From positions 6,324,001 to 6,388,000 of the forward strand of contig JAJUBI010000001.1 of NCBI GenBank assembly GCA_022419385.1: DNA of 64,000 bases. The letters run 5' to 3'. The DNA is from Paraconiothyrium sp. Pb-2020 (Eukaryota; Ascomycota; Dothideomycetes; Pleosporales; Didymosphaeriaceae). Shown here piece by piece: positions 35,072 through 47,492 of the stretch. Under the pieces are notes generated by a model. It saw only the letters and a program-made list of their open reading frames with translations, did not search any database and was not told where the DNA came from. Both the position numbers and the translations under genes were made by a program. Numbering within the stretch: position 1 is the stretch's first letter; each line of letters starts with the position of its first letter.

Positions 35072-36932
35072 TCATTCCTGCGCGACTACTGTACTGGCAA
35101 CATACTTCTGATAAGCTGGAATAGACCACCGGCGAATACGCTTTCCATATACGATCATCCCAAAGAACGTGAAGGTGCAGGCGAGCGAGATCATACCAGC
35201 GGTGATGAAACAGTTCTGCAACCCCTGCGATGTCCACCAAGGCGTGATAGCATAGCTAAAGCCAAAGCCGATGGTGTTCCGGATCAACATGATCGATACG
35301 GTTGTCTCTCCAGCGATCTCTTTGAAGCAGTCGACATTGTAGCTCACTGCAATGCTACCTCCGGTAACGCAACCAAATGTTAGCATGCCCAGTCCAAATA
35401 CCAGACCAACCCAGTGGACATGATGGTACGCGCCAACACCCCAAATGATCAGGCCAGCCGCGGACATGATCCCAGAGAAAAGCAGCACCCACAGTCGGTG
35501 TTCCGCCTCCCTTATGCCTTTGTTGCGTCGTGCGAGCCTCAAGGCAATCCAGTCTGCAAAGTTGCCAGACCAAAGCGAGGCAAAGGCTGCTCCGATTATG
35601 GGGCCTGTATATACACAGCCCACTAAGGCTGCCGACCAATTGTAGGGACTGGCACTGAGAACAGGGCTGGCGGTACCATTCAAAACATTGTACCACGCCA
35701 GGTTGATCCCGTACAGGAATCCCGCCCATGCCACCGTAGGAAAGCGGAAGATCATGATGACTGGTCTATAAGCCATCCGCAGCATGTTTAGATTGCTTGG
35801 TCGGCCCGGCAAACTCTTGAACAAGGTGTATCGGTTCCAACCAGCGTTGATGTCACGGTACTGAGGACACCTTGTCGATGATACAGGTGACGTGGCAGTA
35901 GCTGCTGAGGCTGCCTTTACTGAACACTCGTTGCCATCCTTCGCTTCTGTGATGCCATTTTCGTAAGGAGTGACTTCTTCACCTTGGACTGAATTGTCCC
36001 GAAAGTAAACCGTTTCTTCCATGAAGAAGAACAGGATGACAAAACACACAGCGCTGAAGATCGCCCCGAGATGCATAGTCCATCTCCAACCGAAGGCATC
36101 GTTGAACCTGAGTACGAGAATGCGGAGTTAGCGGGCTGCCAATGCCAGGAAATCGGGTCGTGGTGTACGTCTCTGACGCGCAAAAAGAAGCACTTCTTTG
36201 CTCGTTTGAGACATGCCAGCCCATACTCAGACGTTACTCACCACCCTGCGAATAGAGGAGCCAGGAAATTCGATCCGAACAGAATGAACACATACAGCCC
36301 CATGTAAGTGCCTCGGTTATGGGCGAAGAACAGATCGAAGATCGTGACCTCGCACAACGATTCAATTGGTGACACGACGATGCCGATCAACGCCCGATGT
36401 GCCATCCATTCACTTGCGGATGTCGAGTAGGCCGTCCACACCATCATCGGCACCGTCAAGAGCATCGTAACAAGGTAAACACCCCGACGTCCGTACGTGA
36501 GCGCGATTGGTTGCCATAACAAGCAAGCCCATCCGAAAAACAGGAACATGATACCAGTTCCTTGAACTAAGTCCGCTGTCGAGATCCCGGTATCTGCAGT
36601 GATATCGGCCAATACAGAGTACTGAAGTGAAGTTGCGATTCCAGTGCCTAGGTGTTGGCACATAAGTTAGCACTAGCTCTACAGCAGGACTTGATCTCCT
36701 TCTCCACGGCCCGCCAATACTTACCGAAGACATAAAGGTACGCCATGCTCACAGCAAGAAGTTTGCGCCGGTATGTCCAGTTCAGGGGGTCATTCGGGTC
36801 AGAGCTGGGATGAGGAACGAGAACGATGTCCTGGTGAGAGTGGTCGTGAAGTTCCGTTGATACATTGTGGTTAATATCGACAAGGTACACAGTGCCAGGC
36901 ACATGGCCTTGATCAAGATCTTGGGGAGCCAT
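35072..36932 (-). CDS. MFS transporter, Hol1-like DHA1 type
   Basis: There are three exons, 36932-36725, 36647-36242 and 36107-35072; introns of 77 and 134 nt have GTAAGT and GTGAGT donors and the total is exactly 550 codons (549 residues). The hydrophilic N-terminus ends in the subfamily signature DPNDPLNWTYRRKLLAVSMA. The first half includes GWACLLWQPIALTYGRRGVY, the MFS motif between helices 2 and 3. A long polar loop with a Lys/Arg/Glu-rich stretch separates the halves, and the second half has six more hydrophobic segments. The order suggests 12 membrane helices in the plasma membrane. Hol1-type carriers move small organic cations and amino-acid-like compounds; the substrate here is unknown. 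It is divergent from the amidase, suggesting uptake or export of an amide substrate. Confidence 0.85.
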
Positions 36933-37633
36933 GGGAGAGCTTCTGAGATGAAGTACAAAGTATATCGTAAAGTATCTGCGAACATTTCTTTGATACGAAA
37001 CTCATCACTCTTTTATAGAACTTGTCAATCATGTGTCTTTGGCTCTCAGCGTATGGACGCTATCACCGTCCCCGCCCGTTAGTCGGTAACTTATCGCAAT
37101 CCCGACCAAAACACTGGGGAACCCGATAACGTGAGCAGCTTCAAATCCTTATGTATTTAAGATATGCACCCCAGATATGCGTTGTGGGACTGATCGTTCA
37201 GCGTCGTTGATTGGCTTATCGTTTAATTAACAGCTGTTGAAGTCGAAGGAGACCTTGAGGACGGGCAAGGCTGGGGCGACCCCTGTGGGACTCCGTTAGT
37301 GGCGCCGCTACCACAATTCAACAACTGCTGATCTGATTGTGGTATCAGCAGCTGTTATTCAAGCTACCGTCGTTGACAATCATAGGTCTGACAGCTGTTA
37401 ATCGATACACATGAACGGGGCTGTCTACATTCACCATGCAGGGTAACTCCGAACCATTGTGGCTGGAGTCGATCTCAGGAACTAATAAACAGCATGAAGC
37501 GCAGTGAAATCGCAGCACGTTGGAACACTCTACGCTCGCAAACCTCATGAGATTGGCAGACACGTCGTGAATCAAGTCACGCGAAAACAACTCGGCTATA
37601 CTACTTACGGAATCTCGTCTAGTGTTCATCACG
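36933..37633. promoter_or_regulatory. Shared divergent promoter, MFS transporter and amidase
   Basis: This 701-bp region lies between two start codons facing away from each other. The word CAGCTGTT occurs three times on the plus strand, at 37231-37238 (inside the perfect palindrome AACAGCTGTT), 37349-37356 and 37392-37399. CAGCTG is an E-box core, the type bound by bHLH factors. An inverted CGG...CCG pair, the type read by Zn2Cys6 dimers, lies near 37085-37105. Which of these controls the two genes is inference. Confidence 0.5.
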
Positions 37634-39709
37634 ATGTCCAAGGTAACTCAATCGCTATGCACACTTTCAGGGTCACCGGCTCATCAAGCCTAGCAAGCGT
37701 CTATCGTCGAGGCTTCGGTCGCAGATCTTGCAGCAGCACTGTCTGATGGCCACGTCAACAGTGTTGAACTTACTGCCAAGCATCTCATTCGCATCGCGAA
37801 ATATGACCGTCGATCGACGACACTCAACGCAGTTCCTATTATAAAGGAAGATGCCTTTGACGTCGCTCAGGCCTCAGACGACCGCCGAGCATCTGGCCAG
37901 TCGCTGAGCCTACTTGATGGTATTCCTTGTACTATCAAGGACTCTTACAAGATCGAAGGCATGACTGTCGCATCCGGAGCTCCGGCTTTCCAGCACCTGG
38001 TAGCAAATGAGGATGCCTTTACTGTGAAGCGCATCAAGGAATCTGGAGCGGTGATCCTGGGTCGGACCAACATGCCACCCATGGCCGCAGGAGGCATGCA
38101 ACGCGGTGTATACGGCCGTGCTGAATCTCCATACAATGCCGACTACCTCACTGCAGCTTTTGCGTCTGGCTCATCAAATGGATCAGCTACAGCTACTGCT
38201 GCAAGCTTCGGCTTATTTGGCATGGGTGAGGAGACGATCTCATCCGGCCGGTCACCGGCGTCCAACAACGGCTTGGTGGCGTATACTCCTTCGAGGGGAA
38301 TTATTTCTATCCGTGGCAACTGGCCGTTGTTCCCTACTTGTGATACGGTTGTGCCTCATACGCGCACCGTAAATGACATGTTCGCGCTTTTGGACGTCAT
38401 TGTTGCTAAAGACATCAGCACAGTGGGCGACTTCTGGAGAGGTCAACCTTTCGTCAAGCTGCCAGAGGTCGATACCGTCCGTCCCAAGGTATACGCGACT
38501 CTTGCTGACACTAAAGCGCTTGCTGGAAAGAAGATTGGTGTACCTAAGATGTACATTGGTGGCACGGATTCCGATCCGAGCGCAAGAAAGGTCCACACGC
38601 GCCAGTCAGTCATTGACCTTTGGAAGAATGCTCGGCACGTCCTCGAGGGCCTCGGTGCAAGTGTGGAGGAGGTCGACTTCCCGGTGGTGACCAAGTTTGA
38701 GAACCCAGTTGCAGATCGCGTGGACAGCCCGGTCGAAGAATCGATTGCACCTCCCCACCACAATGAGGTTGACATGTGTCAGCTCATGGCTTACGCTTGG
38801 GATGACTTCCTCGCTACAAATGGCGATCGGAATGTTGCCACTAGTCTGGCGCAAGTTGAGTCAGGATCTATTTTTCCACGCCCGAAAGGGTCAGTCAAAG
38901 ACAAGTACGACGACAACGACCCACTTGTCCGCCACACCGACGTAGTGGCACATGTTACGAATGGGCGTGTTCCTACGTATGAAATACCCGGCCTTGGCGA
39001 CGCACTAAAGAACCTTGAGTCCAAGCGAAAGTCGGATTACGAAGACTGGCTTGCTGATCTTGGACTCGATGCCGTTGTATGGCCCTGCAATGGAGATGTA
39101 GGCAAAGCCGATGCGGACGTCAACGAGCAGTCTGCCGCAGAGGCTTGGCGGAATGGAGTTTTGTACTCGAACGGCAATTGTGCAATCCGCCAGCTGGGTA
39201 TTCCAACGGTCAGTGTGCCAATGGGCGTCATGGCAGACATCGGGATGCCTGTTAATCTCACATTTGCTTCTAAAGCGTACGATGACAACAACCTATTCCG
39301 GTACGCTTACGCTTTCGAGGAGGCTAGCAACTTACGGCAAGCGCCTAAGCGGACGCCTGCACTGCCTACGGACACCTTTGAGATCACGGAGGAGACGAAG
39401 AAGATCGGCTCCGAAGTACCGCAATTTACGGCAATTGCATCTCTCATGGAAGACAAGGGCGGCAAACGCGTCGATATTTCGGGTACCTACGATGGACAGG
39501 AGCTGGCTTCGTTGAGTGTCTATGTGGATGGTGACGAAGCTGAGAACATACAACTTGAGGGCGGTCAATGGAAGGCCAATTTCCTTACGAAGAGTGCATG
39601 GACTGGACGAACGGAGGAGAAAGGCGTGCCGGATCCGGAGAAAGCGATGATTGTTGTTGTCGCTAAAGGACTTAATGGTAGGTCCACGGGGAAATTACTC
39701 TTTGCATAA
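37634..39709 (+). CDS. Amidase-signature family hydrolase
   Basis: A 9-bp first exon (37634-37642, MSK) is joined over a 51-nt intron (GTAACT donor, TAG acceptor) to exon 37694-39709; the total is 675 codons (674 residues). The frame upstream of the first internal ATG continues to match the family (ASVADLAAALSDGHVNSVEL), which supports the tiny exon. Amidase-signature landmarks are the catalytic lysine in GIPCTIKDSYKIEG, the Ser/Gly-rich segment ASGSSNGSATATAASFG, and the serine segment GEETISSGRSPASNNG. The family uses a Ser-Ser-Lys triad to hydrolyse amides or related C-N bonds. The last ~110 residues form an extra beta-rich-looking extension (GKRVDISGTYDGQ, LSVYVDGDE) not part of the core fold. 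There is no signal peptide, so it should be cytosolic. Substrate unknown. Confidence 0.85.
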
Positions 39710-39901
39710 TCTGTTGTCACGTACAATTCCAATCTTGAAGAAACGCCAACCCAATTTTATACTCTCAAGCCGTGTCCTACTCTAAATAATATTCATGCCT
39801 TGCGTCGCTTTCCATATGAGAAAAATGTGAGAATGAGAAGCTCTCAACACCTCATATCTTTCAAGGTCGCTCAATAAGCCGTGCAAATAGTTTGCATTGC
39901 A

Positions 39902-40849
39902 CTATCCTAACCTAGTTCTAATTCCGGTAGAAATACCATACTCCCACCCTTCTTGCGCCCATTTGAACTTGACATATGGAGCCAGCTCTTTGTCACTAGG
40001 GACAACTCGTTTCCACTCCGGTTCGACGCCCTCAACATCCTGAAGCCTGCGCAGGCGATCGCGTCCAAAGATACGGTACGAATCAAGCGCATACTCACCT
40101 ACACCTGGGAGATGCCCAATCTCCCAGCCTTCTCGCTTGTCATCCAGAGCTAGCAGCTCACGATCTTTCACGTCTCTTCAATCTCCTTTCCTGGGATAAT
40201 TGCGACGCCCATATCGTCGCGTAGGGCACGGGGGAGCAGCTACCCAAACATTGGCCATTTTGACTAGACACTGTGCTCTTCGCTCCTGTAGCCCTAATAC
40301 ACGGATGATCTCCTGCACTGCAAGTGGGTCGGCGGAAGCGAGCGCCTCTGGCGTGGGATACGTGCGTAACATTTTCCATAGAATAGGTCGCGCGGCGGTT
40401 CCCTTAGTCTTGTTCCACAAGATGGCTTGCACGACGAGCGCAAACAAGCTCTCGCAGATACGCTCTTGAATGAGACCAAATTCGGGCGATTGTAGCTCAA
40501 ATTGCAGATCAGGCGGCGGGCGTTCACGCGAGAAGGGCTCGGGAAAGAAGGGAGATACTGTGGGCCCAGCGACGGTCTTCTTTTTGGGTTTCTTCTCTGG
40601 CTCCGGGAAGTATGGAGATACCGTCGGTTTCTTGACTTGTTTTTGTGTTTGTGATTGAGGAGCAGCTACCCTGAGTGGCCTTCGCTTGCTTTGCTGCGGA
40701 GAGGATGTGATGCTATAGTTCAACAAAGCTGTGGCGGAAGACAAGTCGGTCGCGGCCTGGGTCAGAAGTGAAGAACCAAATTCCAACGATGCGCAAGCTC
40801 GCGCAATGAGCTGCGCAGGCGAGAACAACTGATGATTCGCATCTTCCAT
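39902..40849 (-). pseudogene. MBD4-like HhH-GPD DNA glycosylase interrupted by an in-frame TGA
   Basis: The frame opens at 40849 (MEDANHQLFSPAQL) and is read through to 39902 with one stop, TGA at 40178-40180. On both sides the sequence continues in the same frame with family features: before it, QERICESLFALVVQAILWNK and IIRVLGLQERRAQCLVKMA; after it, EIGHLPGVGEYALDSYRIF, the helix-hairpin-helix with the catalytic aspartate. In MBD4 this domain removes thymine from T:G mismatches produced by deamination of methylated CpG. The N-terminal part is basic, with two similar VSPYFPEP/VSPFFPEP motifs. The TGA would arise from CGA by one C-to-T change. No splice pair removes it while keeping the flanking frame. 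As read, the protein lacks its active site. Confidence 0.7.
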
Positions 40850-42259
40850 TTTGCAAAATCCAATGGGGAGTTTATCTAGGCAGTGAGTGAAGTGTGAAGT
40901 TGCTACACTGATATAGCCAGAGGACGCTTTTGTTGGAGAGAACTAACAAATCACGTGTACGCTAGTGCCCCGCATAATGTAGCTTCTCCAGCGTCTCAAC
41001 TTCTAAGACTCAGCACCACAATCAAGCTCTATACTTTATACGCTCCTTTCAACACATTTGAGGGTTGCATCCTTGCCAGCTAGTGTCGCCCCCTGTCACA
41101 GCGAGGTGGCGCACGGTATGAAGCGGGTGTGCAGGTCTTTTCTTCGGTCAACGTAAAGGATATCGACGGATCTCGGTGCATGAGGGCGAAGCTATGGTAT
41201 CTCTCCTGCTTTGAGCAATGTTGCGTGTTCGACCGCATCTCGAAATTGTACAACGCTGGAAACGTTAATTGACTAAAGAGCGCCGGACCCGAGCGGGTTT
41301 TGGCGCTGCTCCTAATTCGTAGCCCAACCTCACCAGATCTCGAGAATCAGCACTGCCACACGCCACACAATGAGATACCCACGAGTAGAGTTATCTTACA
41401 TTCGCCTGGATTAGTGATTTTCTTCCACTACAGTAGCCCTTATTGGTTTACTATATACCATGGGTACCTATGTTATGGTAGTATGTCTTATCACACAGCA
41501 AGGCACATCACTATACCATCATTCTGGCTGCAGAACGATGTACGAGATTATGCACTTGGCTAATTGCTCGAACAGCATACAGATTCCATCAAGGATATCT
41601 TTCACTGCAACAACATATGCTGAGTGGGCGCATCCGAACCCCAGCGGACACCGCCGGGGCCGCGATTCAAGTTTGACCCACCTTCTCGGGGATGCTTTGA
41701 CAATGGACATTCAAGCAAACAAGTTCGCCAGACTTCCAACTGTGTATACATGACAGCTCCTACCGCGATGCTACAGTGCTTGCCAATACTGGATTGCAGT
41801 CATACCGAGCAAACCTGATTGGCCAACGGACCAAAACATGCCATCGCACCTCTCGGCGTGCGAGGACTGAAACATCCTCTCTTATTGCATTTCCCACATT
41901 CCCACTGTACCACCCCTTGCCATGCCGGCCTCAGCGAGAGGCTAACACCATATTGAGCGAGCGTCCACGCGCTAGCTTCGCGGGTGGCGGACTTTGCAAG
42001 GGTTGCATGTTTCCCGCTAGGGCCAAACCTAGCGGTGACAGCCACGTTCATAGGCCAAATTTACCGTGGCAGCGTAGTCGCTTGCCTTACCAGCGCGCGT
42101 TTCAAACATACTTGACATGAGGGTACGCGCACATTTGCTTTTGATATAAAGATAGCCTTGGGGCCATGGGGCGTAATAGCTAAACCGATTCGCTTCACTT
42201 GCTTTTCGATCCTTTAGGGGTCTTCCATTCATTCTCTCGTTTACAGTCACTCGTTCACA
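40850..42259. other. Intergenic region between divergent glycosylase and GH71 genes
   Basis: This 1.4-kb stretch with both promoters contains no supported gene. Short open frames at 41300-42120 have no domain or splice context. No repeats were recognised. Confidence 0.45.
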
Positions 42260-43754
42260 ATGCGTTTTCTTGCGGGCTGGTCCGTTGCCGCATTTGCGGC
42301 TTTGGCTTCTTGTGCGCCGAGCGCACCTCTTAGTCGACGCGATTGCGCAAGCAAAGGGATGTGAGTATATACGATGTTTTGCCTTGGAAATTCAAGCTTA
42401 CCATGGAAGCTTCGCCCACTATATGATCGGAGAAATCACCGACGAACACACCAAAAAGGATGTTCAAGATGCAATGGATCTTGGCCTTGACGCATTCGCG
42501 CTCAACATCAGTACTGCACCTGTCTCGTATTCATCCAACACGAACTAACGAATCAAAGACTCCCTTGATTCCTGGGCGACCGGAACCGTAGAGCGCCTCT
42601 TCAAGAATGCCGACGACCTTGGCTTCAAGCTCTTCTTCTCCTTCGACTTCGGCGTGAACAACTTCGGCGACCCCAGCCAAGTCGTCGACTACCTCAAGCC
42701 CTTCCTTTCCAGGCCCTCATACTACGCCCTCAACGGAAAACAACTCGTCACCACCTTCGGCGGCGAGCAATTCGACGACGGCAAAATCTCACAATTCAAG
42801 TCCGACGTCGGCGGCAACATCCTCTTCATCCCCGGCCTCTACAACCAAGCCCCAGACGCCAACCTCTTCAGCTCCTTCCCCAGCTACGACGGCGTCTTCG
42901 GCTGGAACTCCTGGCCCGCGCAGTCCGCCGGCCTCGTCGAGACCAACGCCTCCACCACCGACGACGCCGTCTGGGCCCAAGCCGTCTCCAACGCGCCCGG
43001 CAAGCTGCGCATCGCCGGCCTCTCCCCCCTAAACTTCAAGCACTACGCCGGCCAAAAGTGGTACCGCCGCGGCGAGCAGAACCTCGAGTTCCGCATGGCG
43101 GAGCTCCTTTCCGGCGAGAACGCGCCCGACATGATCGAGATCCAGACGTGGAACGACGCCCCGGAGAGCCACTACATCGGCAACATCTGGGACGAGCCCA
43201 ACGCGGGTAACACCGAGGCGCAGGGCTGGTACAAGGGTTTCGACCACACGGGGTACCAGCAGGTGATCAAGGGCTTTGCGAAGGCGTGGCATAGCTGCGA
43301 GACGGACCTGGCGAGTGTGGTGCCGACGAACGGGAAGAGCGTGCAGGGTGCTTTCTGGCATCATGTCCTCACCGTTGGGGGCGACTGCAGCGCTGACCCT
43401 AAGGGAAAGCCTGAGCCGCTGCCTGCGGAGGACTCTGTTAGTGGAGTCGTGCTGGTTGCGAAGGGGAGCACTGGTCTTGTGGCTGTTGTTAACAACGGCG
43501 AGAAGGAGCTTGGGAAGGTGACGCTGAACGAAGGGTATAATAAGTTCAAGTTCGACAATCTAGGCGCTGGGAAGGTCCAGCTTGAAGTTTGTGAGTTGTT
43601 TCCGACCTAAGGCTGGGGTGTACGGCTTTGCTAACTGCGCACGGATACAGGGGATGGCAGCACGATGGTTGCAGGCGGGTATAGCAACCAGACCGTCCAG
43701 ACGAGCGCGGATATCTGCAACTACAACTTCCAGGTCGTGGGATTCCCGGAATAA
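42260..43754 (+). CDS. GH71 alpha-1,3-glucanase (mutanase), secreted
   Basis: There are four exons, 42260-42360, 42410-42510, 42559-43590 and 43651-43754; introns are 49, 48 and 60 nt, the second with a perfect ACTAAC branch site. The total is exactly 446 codons (445 residues). The signal peptide is MRFLAGWSVAAFAALASCAP. GH71 features are KGIFAHYMIGEITDEH at the start of the domain, FKLFFSFDFGVNNFG with a conserved aspartate, and IEIQTWNDAPESHYIGNIWD with the likely catalytic glutamate. The protein ends after a small beta-type domain (GSTGLVAVVNNGEKELGKV) and a Cys-containing tail. The enzyme should cut alpha-1,3-glucan, a fungal cell-wall polymer, in wall remodelling or attack on other fungi. 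No starch- or mutan-binding module is present. Codons shift from C-ending in the 5' half to G-rich in the 3' half. Confidence 0.9.
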
Positions 43755-44663
43755 GGTTCCAGCCGTGGGTGGCGAGATGCTGGTCCTGATTGCTTGCGCT
43801 GGGTTTTCTTGTAAATTCCATACCAGTCACAGTATCTTCTAGATATATATCGATATCACGCGTATATGCGAACGCCTATGCGTTCGCAGCGTGCAGAAAT
43901 GCGCTCGGTGTTGATTGAACCCCAGTCTTTTGCCTACGACCAGAACCCGCCATCGATGCTACATACCTGTCAAACATCTCGGGAAACAGACGTGCCGTGT
44001 GCCCCATCAAATATGCTCAAGCCTATCCGAAGCTATAGGCAAATAACTCTCCATGGATTTACAAAAATAAAGCGTAAACGATAATTGAGTAGTTCGCAAC
44101 AGTCAACTGTCGTAGGGGCTCTTTACCTATTTAGCGATGCGCCAATGGAAGAGTAACAGCAGCACAACAGCACGTGGCAAAGCTATTAAAGACCGTACGA
44201 AGGCTAACCTATAGCCAATTAATATCAACGACACAATCCTTAGGGAAACCACCCAAAAGAGTGTAAATTCAACGATGACGGCATCTTGCGTGGTAGAAGC
44301 GCACTCTAGTCAAGCACGAATCCCATCTTCCCATGAGAAAGCTACACATCCCACGCAGAACAAATAGAAGCGAGTGGCAAGCACAGCTAGCAGCAGAAAA
44401 TATACCATCATTATATACGTCGGTCGTTACCTCATGACTGCATAAAGCCACGACACTCTCTCCATCTATATACACCCATCCATCCCATGTACAGTCCTCA
44501 TATACCACGCCTCGCTATCGTACAGCCCACACCGTTGCGCCCACGCTCGTCAAAACCCAAGGAAGAAAGCCGGTATCCAAAGCATCCGAAGAGCGCTGGT
44601 ATCACGCGCACAAACCAAGCAGAACAAATGCACCCGTTTTTGCCCTCTCTACAGCTCTCTTTC
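43755..44663. other. Intergenic region between convergent GH71 and NIPA genes
   Basis: Two genes end here, so the region should be 3' flank on both sides. It is AT-richer than its neighbours. No coding sequence or RNA gene was recognised. Confidence 0.45.
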
Positions 44664-46706
44664 TTATATAAAAGCCCCACCCGACGCTTTCCGACTCTCA
44701 AACTCCTTATCATCATCCGGATCCCACTCCTCCGTATCCACGCGCCTCACCGCATGGCCCGCCTGACTCGGGCCTCGCCCCGGACTAAGCGTGCGCTCCG
44801 GAGAGGCACTCCTCGCTATGCGCCACTCGTCATCTGTGTACATCGGCGGGCTCCCCTCGCGACTGTCGCGGCTCGGTATCGGGCCGAGTATGCGAGAATC
44901 CCCTTTGACGAGCCCCAGACGCTCCTCCTCGGTGGCGTCTTTTACGTTCGCACTGCCTTTGCGGCTGTGCCTGCTGACGGGCCTGCTTGTTATCGAGTCC
45001 CCAGCGCCAGACTCTGAGCGCTTCCGCGAGAAGACGTTCTGGAAGGAGAACTGGCGCTTCGCGGTGTGCGGTGGTGGCCTGGGGGGATGGAGCTCGCCGG
45101 GCGCGTCCTCGAAGTCAGCATCTTGCGGGTGAGGCGGATGAGGTAGAGTGCCGAATTGTATGGTGGTCTCGTGGGGTTTGTAGGAGGTGTCGGCCTGCAT
45201 GTCCCCGCCGTAGGCGCCCTTTCCAGACGATCCGGGCGGCAGGGACTCAAGGTCGAGTGGAGGATTAGTGCTGCTTTGCGACTTGCCGCGAGATCGTAGC
45301 CTTTGGAAGAAACCTGGGTGATAGGCTGTATCGTCGTCGGAATCATCTTCGGGAAAATGCGACATGCCAAGTGGCGGATGTACAACCTTGTTATGAATGA
45401 CCGTAGCGCTCCGCGTAGGTGGACGGTTGGGGTCGAGCACGGTTTTTCGTCTTCGCAGGCCATCGAACTCAACTGTCTCCCCTTCGCCAATAGGCTGCAT
45501 GCGCTCTTCTTGCAACCTCTTCGCCTCTTGGAGTTGTTTTTCGCTCCTCGCCTTGGAGATGGACCGCAAGATGGCACCACCGCCACGGATGGTGTCAGCT
45601 CTTGGTTCGTATTCCGGCTCTTCTTGCTCAGCGACGGTACGGACTTGATCAAGGTCGCCCTTGAAGACAGCAGCGTCGGGTACGTCTTTTGCGGATTTCG
45701 ACAGTTGTAGTAGAATGACTCCAGTGCAAATCTGTAGGAAGCCCATGATGATAGTGGTGATGCTGATAACCGAGCCTTTGAAACCCTGGAAAAGGATGGC
45801 TGAGGTGACAATGGTAGCGGAGGTGAAGAAGACGTAGTAGGTGGGCGTAACCAGAGCGGCATTGAAGAGGTTAAGCGCTTTCTAGTAGATGTTAGTACCA
45901 GATTGGGTGTGGCGACGGCCGAAACTTACATTGAGGTAAATAATCTCGGTTAGCAAGGTAGAAATCACAAATACGAGTAGAACGTATAAGAACCATTCCT
46001 TGAACTGGGACTGGCCGTTGATTTGAGCGATAATGGCGGCTCCAAGACCCTGTGTCGCAACGACACTGAGACCACCAATCAGACTGCAGATGGTGAGGTA
46101 TACCATCATAGTCTTCTTTCCATACTTGGGCCCTAGCCAGAGGGCGATAACAACGCTCGCAACAATGACAACTCCTGCGTAACTAAGAAAGCCCGGCGCT
46201 ATCACAAGTCTCTTCATGTCCTGGATGTTGGATACAGCAGACTGTTGCGGCGCATTCAGAGCGATGACAATTGAGCCGATAATGCAGTTGACGCAGCCCA
46301 TCTTTCCGACAAAACTCAAGCGCTCTTTCAAGAAGATAGCAGACAGGATGGCAGCAACCACGACGGTCAGAGCGCCCATTGGTGTTACGAGGATGGCGTC
46401 GACAAAGGCGTATGCGACAAAATTGCAGATTTCGCCGATGATCATGAGCGTCATGCCTGACCACCACCAGAAGTTCTTGAGGTATCCATAGCCCTCTCCC
46501 GCCTCTTCATTGTACTTCTCGTTGGCCTTGAGCAGGCCATGCTTCTTCAGCACAAAGGACACGCCGATGAACAGACCGGAAGAGATGGCGAGGATTATAC
46601 CAACGATCTTGTATGCGGGCGGCCGAGAAGAGGTGTCACCGCCCACCCCGCCGGAGCGGTGGTATAGCTGGTGGGCATCGTGGAGCAGCTGGCCGGCGGG
46701 ATCCAT
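44664..46706 (-). CDS. NIPA-family magnesium transporter with long cytosolic tail
   Basis: There are two exons, 46706-45930 and 45881-44664, around a 48-nt intron (GTAAGT donor); the product is 664 residues. The first ~330 residues form the NIPA (DUF803) core of about nine membrane helices: IVGIILAISSGLFIGVSFVL, FVAYAFVDAILVTPMGALTV, LKERLSFVGKMGCVNCIIGS and KALNLFNAALVTPTYYVFFT. Family members carry Mg2+ across endosomal or plasma membranes. The second half is a charged, Ser/Pro-rich tail without domains, containing RRRKTVLDPNRPPTRSATVI, SRPVSRHSRKGSANVK and SPERTLSPGRGPS, rich in potential kinase sites and typical of filamentous-fungal members. It is divergent from COG4 over a 786-bp shared region. 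Confidence 0.9.
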
Positions 46707-47492
46707 GGAGGCGGGTACGCGGAGGGTGCCCGCGGTTGGGTCGGGAAACGAAGGTGGTTCCTCGCAGCGCAGCCAGCAGCACGGCGTCTGGACGACAGCG
46801 AGGAAGTATTGCTTAGGGAAGCGGCTGCAGCGTCGAAGGCATAGGTAGGAAGCGCAACGGTTTCGTCTGTCTCAGCGTGTAGCCAGCCAGCCTCGTCGTG
46901 GCGCTCGCGGGCACAGACTCGGGCTTCGACGTAACGGGCAATGTGTTTGAGAGTGCCGTTGTTGCTTGCAGCAGGCTGAGGAATGCGTCGAGCGTCGAGA
47001 GAACCCTCGAGGGTGCTATCTATGTCTCTGAAGTGCAGACGCTCAGCTGCACTCGTTTAGCGGAGCTGCGCCTTGTTCGTAATGGTGCCAGCAGTCCGTA
47101 CGGCGTATGCAGGTGGGCGGTCTGGACGTGGGGTCCACTAGGCGCAGCGTAGAGCGGAGGATGTAGGTGTGCGGTTGTTGCAATTGTGCGTGCGAATATG
47201 CTGCTAAACAAACAAGCGATTTATGTGGGTATAGCAACGACGAGCATGTCAGACGTAAGACACAGGGACGAGGCTGGGGCATTGTTTCGCGGCCAGCCGT
47301 CTTCCAAGGTTTCATGAGCGACGGGTGGCCCCTGCAGCAGCGCAAGTGGGCCGTCGTCATCCAAGCAACCGTTGCATAACCGCCCACTCAGAAAAGACAT
47401 CGATTGCCGACACGTAAAGCGCAAACCCCGCCGTCCACACAAGCGCCCTCGATTCGCCTCTGGACTTTGCCTCTGCCGTTCTATTCTCGAGC
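46707..47492. promoter_or_regulatory. Shared divergent promoter, NIPA transporter and COG4
   Basis: The region between two start codons facing away from each other. It is GC-rich on the NIPA side. No TATA box or clear factor site stands out. No gene is supported inside it. Confidence 0.5.

Noticed and set aside
40178..40180. Intron that would remove the TGA in the glycosylase gene
   Set aside because: All nearby donor and acceptor pairs either delete the flanking family sequence or shift the frame into stops.
40174..40180. Programmed stop-codon readthrough at the glycosylase TGA
   Set aside because: The known efficient fungal context TGA-CTA is not present (here TGA-AGA), so readthrough is possible but unsupported.
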